DNA of 15,745 nucleotides from Bacteroidales bacterium UBA2716 (GCA_002354005.1 DEKS01000073.1:1-15745); one strand, 5' to 3'. Shown: positions 6,900 to 13,295, counted from the stretch's first letter. Made by a program: numbers and translations. The notes: generated by a model from the letters alone, not told the origin.

Positions 6900-6968
6900 C
6901 CTTTTGCACTCCGCGCGCATCGACGGGCGGACGTAAAACGCATCGGCTTGATTATTAAGTACTTATAG

Positions 6969-7003
6969 AAAATCGTCTATGTAGTTTTGCATAGACGATT
7001 TTT
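6969..7003 (+). terminator. Strong intrinsic terminator or attenuator between nrdD and nrdG
   Basis: AAAATCGTCTATG (6969-6981) and CATAGACGATTTT (6990-7002) form a perfect 13-bp stem with an 8-base loop, ending in a five-T tract. Because nrdG follows in the same direction 40 bases later, it probably ends most nrdD transcripts and lets a fraction read through, unless nrdG has its own promoter. The loop itself reads TAGTTTTG, a formal match to the -7 box, but no -33 box stands at the right distance. Confidence 0.75.
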
Positions 7004-7042
7004 AACAAAAGTCTCACTGTCAGACACTTACATTTTACAGCG

Positions 7043-7549
7043 ATGAAGATTCGTGTTCTAGATATACTGCACCAAACCATGGCCGATGGGCCGGGACTGC
7101 GGACTTCCATTTATTGTGCGGGATGCAAGCACGCCTGCAAGGGCTGCCACAACCCCCAGAGCTGGGATTTCAAGGGCGGCAAAGAGATGGACGTAGAGGA
7201 GTTGCTGGAGATTGTAAAGGCCGACGACCTGTCGGACGTCTCCTTTTCCGGCGGAGATCCGTTCTATCAGGTGGAGGCCTTCACGGAGCTGGCCCGCCGC
7301 ATCAAGGAGGAGACCACCAAAACCATCTGGTGCTGGACCGGCTTCACGCTGGAAGAGATTCAGGCCGATGCCCACCTCGCGCAAATGCTCCCCTACCTGG
7401 ACGTCCTGGTGGACGGCCCCTTCATCCTGGAGCAGCGGGACACCGACCTACTGTTCCGCGGCAGCCCCAACCAGCGTATCATCTACCTCCACGGCGAACC
7501 GCCCAAGGACGATATCCCCGGCACGGTAGCCCTGCAACCGTTGCGGTAA
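7043..7549 (+). CDS. nrdG: Anaerobic ribonucleoside-triphosphate reductase activating protein (radical SAM)
   Basis: Uses S-adenosylmethionine and a 4Fe-4S cluster to create the glycyl radical in NrdD. The 168-residue protein begins MKIRVLDILHQTMADGPGLR. It has the radical-SAM triad Cys28-x3-Cys32-x2-Cys35 (GCKHACKGCHN) followed by PQSWDF, the SAM-binding motif SFSGGDPF (residues 67-74), and WCWTGFT and YLDVLVDGPF further on. Length is normal for the family, slightly longer than the E. coli protein. It lies downstream of nrdD on the same strand, behind the 6969-7003 hairpin. A short T-rich terminator stands 2 bases past its stop. Confidence 0.96.
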   Translation: MKIRVLDILHQTMADGPGLRTSIYCAGCKHACKGCHNPQSWDFKGGKEMDVEELLEIVKADDLSDVSFSGGDPFYQVEAFTELARRIKEETTKTIWCWTGFTLEEIQADAHLAQMLPYLDVLVDGPFILEQRDTDLLFRGSPNQRIIYLHGEPPKDDIPGTVALQPLR

Positions 7550-7550
7550 A

Positions 7551-7585
7551 AAAACGCCTTCGCCAATAAGCGAGGGCATTTTTTT
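7551..7585. terminator. Bidirectional terminator between converging nrdG and the barrel gene
   Basis: GCCTTCGC (7556-7563) pairs with GCGAGGGC (7570-7577), one T-G wobble, around CAATAA. AAAA precedes and seven T follow (7579-7585), so it can work on both strands. A smaller GCCGG/CCGGC hairpin follows at 7586-7600. Both neighbours, nrdG (+) and the beta-barrel gene (-), end within 40 bases of it. Confidence 0.85.
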
Positions 7586-7619
7586 GCCGGGTGAACCGGC
7601 GGAAGAATACACTACGGTG

Positions 7620-8795
7620 TTATTTTCCTAAACTGAAACGGAGTCCGGCTTCCAGGTCGAAGCGGAGGGGCTGGATGGTGCGCAGCGAGCGGGGCTGGAG
7701 GTCCGGGCGGAAGTAATAGCGGAAGGACGGATCCAGGTACAGGCCCAGCCAGGGCGTGATTTTGAATTCCACCCCCACACCCAGGCCGGCGGAGAATTGC
7801 GGACGGGTGCCCCGCTGATGGTAATGGATGTCCTTCTGGACGCCATGAACCAGGTAGTCGTTGTCGACCAAAAACTCCATGCTGCCGCCGGTGAACACAT
7901 GCACGCGCCAGCGATGGGTGTTCACAAATGCATAATACACGTTCACGGGAATGCCCAGCCAGTGCTGGTGGTTGTCGATATCCGTTTGCGGCAGCACAAA
8001 GCCATCGCCTTTATAATCCCCAACGAACGTACGGCTGAGGTTGGTGTAGCGAAGGCCCGCGCCCACCGCCCAATTTCGGGCGAACTGCCAGTTCAGGCCC
8101 ACGCCCACGGAGAACGGCAAGCTGAAGCTTACCTCCGGATTCTCATTGTAGATGCCTTCCGCGGCACCCATCGGCGGCGCGCTGTAATGGCGGGGCGCAA
8201 GCGAGGAGACCGTACTGCGGCGTTTGTCTTCCAGGTTGCCGGAAACATCCATGGACCACACTTGGGCAAACTGCTGCCTGCTTTCTTCATAGGCCAGCCG
8301 GTTGAACACGGTGGGATCTTCCGCTTCCTGGGACGCGGTTACGGGCGTACTTTCTTCCGCCACAGGGACGCTTTCTGCCACGGCCGGGGCGGGCTTCTCC
8401 GCCACAGGGCTGCTTTCCTCCGCCACGGGGGCGGCCTTCTGAGTCACCTGTGCCAGGCGCGCCGGACGATGGACCGGCCGGGCGGCAGGGGCGGCGCTTT
8501 CCTCCGCCGGAAGGAGTTCCTCCTGTGCCACGGGGGCCTCAGGAAGGGCTTCCGACGGAGTTTCCGCCAATATAATAGGGTTAGAATGTACTTGCTCTGC
8601 ATGCGGCCACAGGAGCACCACGCCCAAGAGGATGGCGGCGGCAGCGGCTATGGCTCCCCCCCAACGCCAGAATGCGGCAGCACGGCGCTTGCGGGCCAGA
8701 CCCGCCTGCACGCCTTCCCACACGGAGGGCGACACGCTTTCCTGCGCATCCTGTAAGAGGTTTCTTACCTGTATGTCGAATTCGGTCTCTTTCAT
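7620..8795 (-). CDS. Membrane-anchored beta-barrel protein, probable dual membrane-spanning anti-sigma factor
   Basis: A 391-residue protein with unusual order: a short charged cytoplasmic head (1-43, FDIQVRNLLQD, SPSVWEGVQAGL), one inner-membrane helix (about 46-63, AAAAAILLGVVLLW), then a Pro/Ala/Glu linker of about 140 residues with PVAEES-like repeats. From about 210 on come alternating strands of an outer-membrane barrel (SFSLPFSVGVGLNWQF, WAVGAGLRYTNLSR, WRVHVFTGGSMEFLV, FSAGLGVGVEFK, LRFDLEAGLRFSLGK). There is no cleavable signal peptide. Its ATG overlaps the stop of the upstream ECF sigma gene (TAATG), so the two are made together. This matches the dual membrane-spanning anti-sigma factors described in Bacteroides, where the barrel senses the outer membrane and the head holds the sigma factor. 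The role is inferred from context and topology; a plain barrel with an inner-membrane anchor is the alternative. Confidence 0.75.
   Translation of the reverse strand: MKETEFDIQVRNLLQDAQESVSPSVWEGVQAGLARKRRAAAFWRWGGAIAAAAAILLGVVLLWPHAEQVHSNPIILAETPSEALPEAPVAQEELLPAEESAAPAARPVHRPARLAQVTQKAAPVAEESSPVAEKPAPAVAESVPVAEESTPVTASQEAEDPTVFNRLAYEESRQQFAQVWSMDVSGNLEDKRRSTVSSLAPRHYSAPPMGAAEGIYNENPEVSFSLPFSVGVGLNWQFARNWAVGAGLRYTNLSRTFVGDYKGDGFVLPQTDIDNHQHWLGIPVNVYYAFVNTHRWRVHVFTGGSMEFLVDNDYLVHGVQKDIHYHQRGTRPQFSAGLGVGVEFKITPWLGLYLDPSFRYYFRPDLQPRSLRTIQPLRFDLEAGLRFSLGK
8354..8430. repeat. Degenerate tandem repeat coding the PVAEES linker
   Basis: Four similar blocks, each around CTTnCnCCGCCACRGGG, occur at 8354-8367, 8371-8383, 8394-8409 and 8413-8430. 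They encode PVAEES/PVAEKP-type steps in the periplasmic linker of the barrel protein. Such repeats can change in number by slippage and so alter linker length. Confidence 0.6.
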
Positions 8796-9388
8796 TACAA
8801 TTCTTTCATCATTTCCTGCAGGCGGAGCCGGGCCCTTTGCAACTTGGAACGGGACGTGGCTTCTGTACAGCCCAATTCCTTGGCAATTTCCTTGTGGGAG
8901 TAACCCTCCACTACATACATGTTAAACACGGTTCTGGCGTCGGGGGGAAGGGTGGAAATCATCCGCATTAACTCGCTGTATCCCATCTTTTGCACGGGCG
9001 TGGCCTCCTGCGTGAACAGGTTGCGGGCTTCCTCCAGGTTCTCACTGAGCCCCAGGGCATCCGTGCGTCTGAGATGCATGAGTGCAGTGTTGACAAAGAT
9101 CCTTCTTGCCCAGCCTTCAAAGGAGCCGGCTCCCTGGTAGCTGTCTATTTTGGTGAACAGGGTGATGAATCCTTCCTGCAAAACATCCTCTGCCTCTTCC
9201 CGACTGCCCATATACCGCAGGCACAGGGCCATCATTTTGGGAGAAAGGGCATCGAACAACTGCTTCTGGGCCTGCGTGTTACCCTCCTGGCAGGCAGCAG
9301 CCAGCTGCTCCAGGGATGATGACACAGCAGGGGACTCATCGTCCCTTGTCCATGTAATAAGATGCAGTTTTTCCCAAAAACGTTTCAC
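8795..9388 (-). CDS. RNA polymerase ECF-type sigma factor
   Basis: The 197-residue protein has the two ECF domains. Sigma2 covers about 38-108 (DVLQEGFITLF and FEGWARRIFVNTALMHLRR). Sigma4 covers about 138-190, with the helix-turn-helix YSHKEIAKELGCTEATSRSKLQRAR. It directs RNA polymerase to a specific set of promoters. The start is GTG (9386-9388); the next Met is at residue 52, inside sigma2, so a later start would destroy the domain. It has a good promoter at 9417-9448 and is translationally coupled to the trans-envelope protein downstream (TAATG), the normal layout of a sigma/anti-sigma pair. What signal it answers to and which genes it turns on cannot be read here. Confidence 0.93.
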   Translation of the reverse strand: MKRFWEKLHLITWTRDDESPAVSSSLEQLAAACQEGNTQAQKQLFDALSPKMMALCLRYMGSREEAEDVLQEGFITLFTKIDSYQGAGSFEGWARRIFVNTALMHLRRTDALGLSENLEEARNLFTQEATPVQKMGYSELMRMISTLPPDARTVFNMYVVEGYSHKEIAKELGCTEATSRSKLQRARLRLQEMMKEL

Positions 9389-9416
9389 CGGGTCCGGAAT
9401 TTGTTTTTTTCTTACA

Positions 9417-9448
9417 CAAATTTATGCGTTACGGGAGGAGAAAACAAA
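9417..9448 (-). promoter_or_regulatory. Promoter of the sigma/anti-sigma unit
   Basis: On the minus strand, -33 TTTG (9448-9445), a 20-base spacer and -7 TAAATTTG (9424-9417). Start near 9413, leader about 25 nt before the GTG. Its -33 box lies 3 bp from the -33 box of the divergent TPR promoter. Confidence 0.75.
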
Positions 9449-9451
9449 TTA

Positions 9452-9483
9452 TTTGTATGTTTTTTACAAAACCCGTATTTTTG
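9452..9483 (+). promoter_or_regulatory. Promoter of the TPR-EnvC unit, right up against the start codon
   Basis: -33 TTTG (9452-9455), a 20-base spacer and -7 TATTTTTG (9476-9483). The ATG begins at 9489, only 5 bases past the -7 box, so the transcript would have almost no leader. With the divergent sigma promoter it forms a nearly mirror-image pair around the palindrome CAAATTATTTG (9445-9455). Confidence 0.75.
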
Positions 9484-9488
9484 TACTG

Positions 9489-11126
9489 ATGAAAAGAACT
9501 GTCCTGGCGCTTGCGCTGTTTTTTCTGATTCCGGTAGTGGCCCCGGCCCAATCCCTGGAAAGCAATTTAATCGACGCCGTTACCTTGTACGGGAACGGCC
9601 AGTATCAGCGTGCCCGGGACATCCTGCAAGCCCTTTCTGTAGCCGCCCCCGACAACGACGCCGTGTGGTATTACCTGGCACAGACGCAGTGGCAGGCACA
9701 GGAAAAGGATGCGGCGGAAAAATCGCTCAAAAAAGCAGTTGCGCTGGACAGCACCAATTTCTGGTACCGCCGCCTGCTGGGCCGCATGTACCTGATGCAA
9801 AACCGCACGGAAGAGGCCATGACCCAGTACGAGCGCCTGGTCAAAGCCTTCCCGGACAAAAATTCGGCCGTATACGAGCTGCTGGACATTTACCTGGCCC
9901 GGAAAGAGTTTGAGAAAGCGCTCACCGCCCTTGCCGATATTGAGACCCAGCGCGGCCCCTCGGAAGAAGTCACCCGCACCCGGTACGACATTTACACGGC
10001 CATGGGCAAGCAGGAGGAGGGCATCGCCCAGCTGGAGGCATTCAACCAGCAGTACTCCTCCCCAACCATCCTGTCCATGCTGGGAGACTATTACGTGCAG
10101 GACTTCGCGGATTCTCTGGCGCAGGTGCGCTATGAGGAGGCCCTGGCGCTGGACAGCAGCTATATGCCCGCCATCCTGGGCATGTCGGAGGTGTATCGGC
10201 ACACCCGCCGCTATCCGGAGTACTTCCGGACGCTGGACAAATTCTTTGGCTCGGAGGACATTCCCGCTGCCAGCAAAACCCTGTACCTGAGCAACCTTAC
10301 CCGCGCCATCGACCCCAAAATCCTGCAGCTGCACCAGGAAGGCTTTGACGGGCTGGTGCAAAGGACAGCGGAGGTGCATCCTGGAGACAGCACCGTGCTG
10401 GCCGCTGTAGGCAGTTATTACTATGGCACCGGACGGGAGGCGGAGGCCGGCAAATGGTTCCGCGAGGCAGCGGACCGTTTCCCTGCCAGCCTGGGCCAGA
10501 CCGCCACCTATGTCCAGTACCTGTCGCTGCAGAAAGACTGGGCGCAGCTCCAGTCGCGCGCCATGGATGCGTATCGACGCTTTGACGAACTAGCGTTCCT
10601 GGACTATGCCAACATGGCCAATTATGAGCTCGGGGCCTATCAGGATATCGTCAAGAATAGCAAAGAAGTGCTGGAACGGCATGGCAAGAACAAAACCGTT
10701 GCGCTGGGCGCTTATTCCATGATGGGCGATGCCTACCATGCCATGGGAGACAGCAAACAGGCCTTCAAGGCCTATGAAAAAGCGCTTAAACTGAACCCGA
10801 CCTATGCGCCGGTACTGAATAACTATGCCTACTACCTCAGTGTAGAAGGGAAAAAGCTCAAAAAAGCGTATACCATGTCCAAGAAAACGGTAGAGGCGGA
10901 ACCGGACAATGCCACCTATCTGGACACCTTTGCCTGGATCCTGCATCTGATGGGCAAAGACCTGGAAGCCAAGCCGTTCTTCAAGCACGCCATGCTGTAT
11001 GGCGGCAAGGACAGCGCCGTTATCCTGCGGCACTATGCCACTGTCCTGGAAGCACTGGGAGAGGAGGATACAGCCAAGGTATACCGTAAGCAGGCCGCCC
11101 GCCTGGAACCCACAGAAAAGCCATGA
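9489..11126 (+). CDS. Secreted tetratricopeptide repeat protein
   Basis: A 545-residue envelope protein with a clear signal peptide (MKRTVLALALFFLIPVVAPA, cleavage about after residue 20), so it acts in the periplasm or at a membrane face. TPR units of about 34 residues run through most of its length, for example LYGNGQYQRARDILQAL, LAQTQWQAQEKDAAEKSLKK, LGRMYLMQNRTEEAMTQYER and, near the C-terminus, GDAYHAMGDSKQAFKAYEKA with LNNYAYYLSVEGKKLKKA. TPRs bind partner proteins; the partner is unknown. The start ATG 9489 is fixed by the signal peptide; longer in-frame starts run back into the antisense of the sigma gene. It overlaps the EnvC-like gene by ATGA, so both are co-translated and probably work together in cell-wall or envelope upkeep. 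Confidence 0.88.
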   Translation: MKRTVLALALFFLIPVVAPAQSLESNLIDAVTLYGNGQYQRARDILQALSVAAPDNDAVWYYLAQTQWQAQEKDAAEKSLKKAVALDSTNFWYRRLLGRMYLMQNRTEEAMTQYERLVKAFPDKNSAVYELLDIYLARKEFEKALTALADIETQRGPSEEVTRTRYDIYTAMGKQEEGIAQLEAFNQQYSSPTILSMLGDYYVQDFADSLAQVRYEEALALDSSYMPAILGMSEVYRHTRRYPEYFRTLDKFFGSEDIPAASKTLYLSNLTRAIDPKILQLHQEGFDGLVQRTAEVHPGDSTVLAAVGSYYYGTGREAEAGKWFREAADRFPASLGQTATYVQYLSLQKDWAQLQSRAMDAYRRFDELAFLDYANMANYELGAYQDIVKNSKEVLERHGKNKTVALGAYSMMGDAYHAMGDSKQAFKAYEKALKLNPTYAPVLNNYAYYLSVEGKKLKKAYTMSKKTVEAEPDNATYLDTFAWILHLMGKDLEAKPFFKHAMLYGGKDSAVILRHYATVLEALGEEDTAKVYRKQAARLEPTEKP

Positions 11127-12331
11127 GAAAATTCCTGTTTAGCCTACTGCTGGCCCTGTGCGTCTGCCTCCCCGCTCTGGGGCAGAAGCAAAAGACGTCC
11201 ATGAAAACGCTGGAGAGCCAGCGGGCGCAGCTGGAGAAGGAGATTGCCACCCTGAACCGGCAACTGGCCCAAAACTCCAAGAACAGCTCGGAGGCCATGA
11301 CGAGCCTCACGCTGGTGCGCAGCAAAATATCGGCCCGGGAAAAACTCATTGCCGGCTGCGACCAAACGCTGCGCATGCTCAAAGACTCCATCCGCTCCTG
11401 CCAGGGAGAGATTAACCGCCTGCAGGCCCGCTACGACACCCTTTCGCTGTACTACGGACGCCTCATCCGGGGCTCGTACAAAAACCGCGACAGCCGGCTG
11501 TGGTACATGTATCTGCTTTCCAGCGAGTCGCTGGGGCAGGGACTTCGCCGTTTTGGCTACCTGCGGAATTTGTCGTCCCAGATGAGCGACCAGGCCGTGA
11601 AAATCCGGGAAACGCAAGCCCAGCTGGAAGTGGAGCGGGAGCGTTTGTCCGTCCTGAAGGAACAGGCGGAAGAGATGCGGCAGAAGGTGGTTCGGGAGCG
11701 AACCAGCCTGCAAAGCGAGGAAGCGGAGCACAACCGGCTGGTGGAAAAACTGAACAAGGACCGCAAGAAATACCAGCAGCAGCTACAGGAAAAGAATCGG
11801 CAGAAGGAAGCGCTGAACCGCAAGATTGCCGAACTCATCCGGCAGCAGCAACAGGCCGGGAAGGGGAAGGGCAGCGGCAAAACCGGCTCCAAGACCACTT
11901 CTACAGCGATTGACACCAAACTGTCCAATGAGTTTGCGTCCAACAAGGGCCGGCTGCCTTGGCCGGTGGAGGGTGCCATTGTGGAGCGCTTTGGCAAGCA
12001 CAAGCATCCGGTATACCAGAACGTGGACCTGCCGCAGAACAACGGCGTAACCCTGGCCGTCAAACGCGGCACGCAGGCCAAAGCCGTCTTTAACGGAACC
12101 GTAACGCAAATTGTGGTGCTGCCCGGCTATAACCAGTGCGTGCTGGTGAGCCACGGCGCCTACTATACCTTATACAGTAAGCTCAAGAGTGTAGCCGTAA
12201 AAGTGGGTCAAAAAGTGACCACAGGTCAGGTGGTGGGCACCGTGGACACCATTGGCGGAGAAGACCAGTTCCACTTTGAACTGTGGAACGGCTCCACGCC
12301 GCAGAATCCGGAAAACTGGCTGCGGGAGTAA
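11123..12331 (+). CDS. EnvC-like murein hydrolase activator (coiled coil plus degenerate LytM domain)
   Basis: 402 residues: signal peptide (1-20, ending CLPALG), long coiled coils (about 22-110 and 155-245, rich in E, K, Q, R), a flexible GKGKGSGKTGSK linker, and a C-terminal LytM/M23 domain (about 276-402, LPWPVEGAIVERFGKHKHP to the end). The zinc ligands of active M23 peptidases are lost. By motif position, the HxGxD His and Asp are Asn306 and Thr310, and the first His of HxH is Gln382; only His344 and His384 look family-like. This is the pattern of EnvC/NlpD proteins, which do not cut peptidoglycan but switch on amidases during cell separation. The start overlaps the TPR stop (ATGA). It converges on ispE with no bases between the two stops. 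Confidence 0.88.
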   Translation: MRKFLFSLLLALCVCLPALGQKQKTSMKTLESQRAQLEKEIATLNRQLAQNSKNSSEAMTSLTLVRSKISAREKLIAGCDQTLRMLKDSIRSCQGEINRLQARYDTLSLYYGRLIRGSYKNRDSRLWYMYLLSSESLGQGLRRFGYLRNLSSQMSDQAVKIRETQAQLEVERERLSVLKEQAEEMRQKVVRERTSLQSEEAEHNRLVEKLNKDRKKYQQQLQEKNRQKEALNRKIAELIRQQQQAGKGKGSGKTGSKTTSTAIDTKLSNEFASNKGRLPWPVEGAIVERFGKHKHPVYQNVDLPQNNGVTLAVKRGTQAKAVFNGTVTQIVVLPGYNQCVLVSHGAYYTLYSKLKSVAVKVGQKVTTGQVVGTVDTIGGEDQFHFELWNGSTPQNPENWLRE

Positions 12332-12338
12332 TTACTCC
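12325..12338. other. Perfect palindrome at the junction of two converging stop codons
   Basis: GGAGTAATTACTCC is a 14-bp perfect palindrome centred between 12331 and 12332, exactly where the TAA of the EnvC-like gene abuts the TAA of ispE. It arises because both genes end in GGAGTAA. No T-run is present, so it is not an obvious terminator. Confidence 0.6.
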
Positions 12339-13168
12339 TTAGGAAAAATACCAAAACAGGCGCTCCCGCTGCCGCTCATGGCGGCGTAGAGGGCGCCTCT
12401 TTGGTAGAGTGCCTCCTTCACCTGTGCCAGGGCGGGATGAGCGGCGAATACCGTCTTTTCAAAGTCGTTCCCAAGGTCTGTCTTCCACGTGACGATATCC
12501 TGCCGCAGCACTTCCCGCAGGGCTTTTTCCGGAATGCGGGGCGTAATGCCGCGGTAGGCCTCCGCCGTGGACACGGCAATGCCCTCCGGGATTACCACTT
12601 CCAGCCGATATTGGCTAAGGTCGATGGCAAAAGGCTCCAGCACCTCTCCGCGGCCGCTCCCGAACATGGGCCGGTTGTACACGAAGAAAGCGCAGTCGCT
12701 GCCCAGACGGGCTGCGTAGGCGGCCAAGGTGGCATCCGACAGGTTCAGCCCGGCGAGCTGTGCCATGGCACGGAGGGCGAAGGCGGCGTCTGCACTGCCT
12801 CCCCCCAGGCCGGCCCCCACCGGCGAGCGTTTTTCCAGGAAAAGTTTCATGGGCGGCAGGTCAAAGTCGGCGGCCAGCAGGGCGTACGCCTTGGCGGTAA
12901 GGTCTTTGAGCGGATCCCAATCCACGCCTTCCTTCCGGGCGATGGTAATCATGAGCTTGCCGTCCGGCGAAATGGCCTGCGAGAGGGTGCCGTAGCGCTC
13001 CTTCAGGAGGGCCAGCGTACGACTGTAATCGTCGGCCGGGATAACTTCCAGACAATCGCTGATTTCCGGGTAGGGAACAAAGAGCGTTTCCAGGTCATGG
13101 AAGCCGTCCGGGCGGCGGCGGAGCACATGGAGCCCCAGGTTGATTTTGACGTTGGGATAGCAGATCAT
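12332..13168 (-). CDS. ispE: 4-diphosphocytidyl-2-C-methyl-D-erythritol kinase
   Basis: Phosphorylates CDP-methylerythritol, the fourth step of the MEP pathway to isoprenoids. The protein is a GHMP kinase of 278 residues: NVKINLGLHVLRRRPDGFH near the N-terminus with the catalytic Lys8, the ATP loop SPVGAGLGGGSADAA (about 115-129), GSDCAFF with the catalytic Asp158, and the C-terminal AAMSGSGSACFGIF. I start at ATG 13166-13168 (MICYPNVK), where the family sequence begins. An in-frame ATG at 13183 lies upstream of the -7 box at 13173-13180 and so would not be in the mRNA. The gene stands alone, ending flush against the EnvC-like gene. Confidence 0.95.
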   Translation of the reverse strand: MICYPNVKINLGLHVLRRRPDGFHDLETLFVPYPEISDCLEVIPADDYSRTLALLKERYGTLSQAISPDGKLMITIARKEGVDWDPLKDLTAKAYALLAADFDLPPMKLFLEKRSPVGAGLGGGSADAAFALRAMAQLAGLNLSDATLAAYAARLGSDCAFFVYNRPMFGSGRGEVLEPFAIDLSQYRLEVVIPEGIAVSTAEAYRGITPRIPEKALREVLRQDIVTWKTDLGNDFEKTVFAAHPALAQVKEALYQRGALYAAMSGSGSACFGIFPKE

Positions 13169-13172
13169 AGTA

Positions 13173-13180
13173 CAAATATA
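13173..13180 (-). promoter_or_regulatory. -7 promoter element of ispE
   Basis: The minus strand reads TATATTTGTACT and then the ATG of ispE, so the -7 box ends 4 bases before the start codon. The nearest TTTG (13207-13204) is 23 bases upstream, at the long end of accepted spacing. The resulting transcript would start at or next to the ATG. Confidence 0.6.
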
Positions 13181-13186
13181 CATTCA

Positions 13187-13241
13187 AATCGGTAGAAACA
13201 GCACAAAAAACATGTGAAACAACACTTTTTTTCTACCGATT
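13187..13241. repeat. 12-bp perfect inverted repeat in the ispE / lipoprotein divergent gap
   Basis: AATCGGTAGAAA (13187-13198) and TTTCTACCGATT (13230-13241) are exact inverted copies separated by 31 bases. The spacer is A-rich and contains the small palindrome ACATGT. The repeat overlaps the region where the ispE -33 box should lie and is upstream of the lipoprotein gene, so a paired operator or a leader hairpin is possible. No known element was recognised, and no clear promoter for the lipoprotein gene was found in the rest of this gap. Confidence 0.6.
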
Positions 13242-13295
13242 GTAGGTTTTTTGCCGGGCGTTTCCGAACTTGCCGCTCACAAAAACGAGAAAGCT

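Noticed and set aside
4629..6920. 763-codon open frame antisense to nrdD
   Set aside because: It covers nrdD almost exactly. It is open because nrdD's GC-rich third positions rarely create stops on the other strand; the product is a low-complexity mix of V, A, H, G and L with no recognisable domain.
6982..6989. TAGTTTTG as a promoter for nrdG
   Set aside because: It matches the -7 pattern, but it is the loop of a strong terminator-like hairpin and has no -33 box 19-23 bases upstream. Kept only as a remark.
9150..9488. N-terminal extension of the TPR protein by 113 residues
   Set aside because: It reads the antisense of the sigma gene and the promoter; the signal peptide starts exactly at ATG 9489.
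13169..13183. ispE starting at the upstream ATG (MYICTM)
   Set aside because: That ATG lies upstream of the -7 box, so it would not be in the transcript, and the family sequence starts at the next Met.
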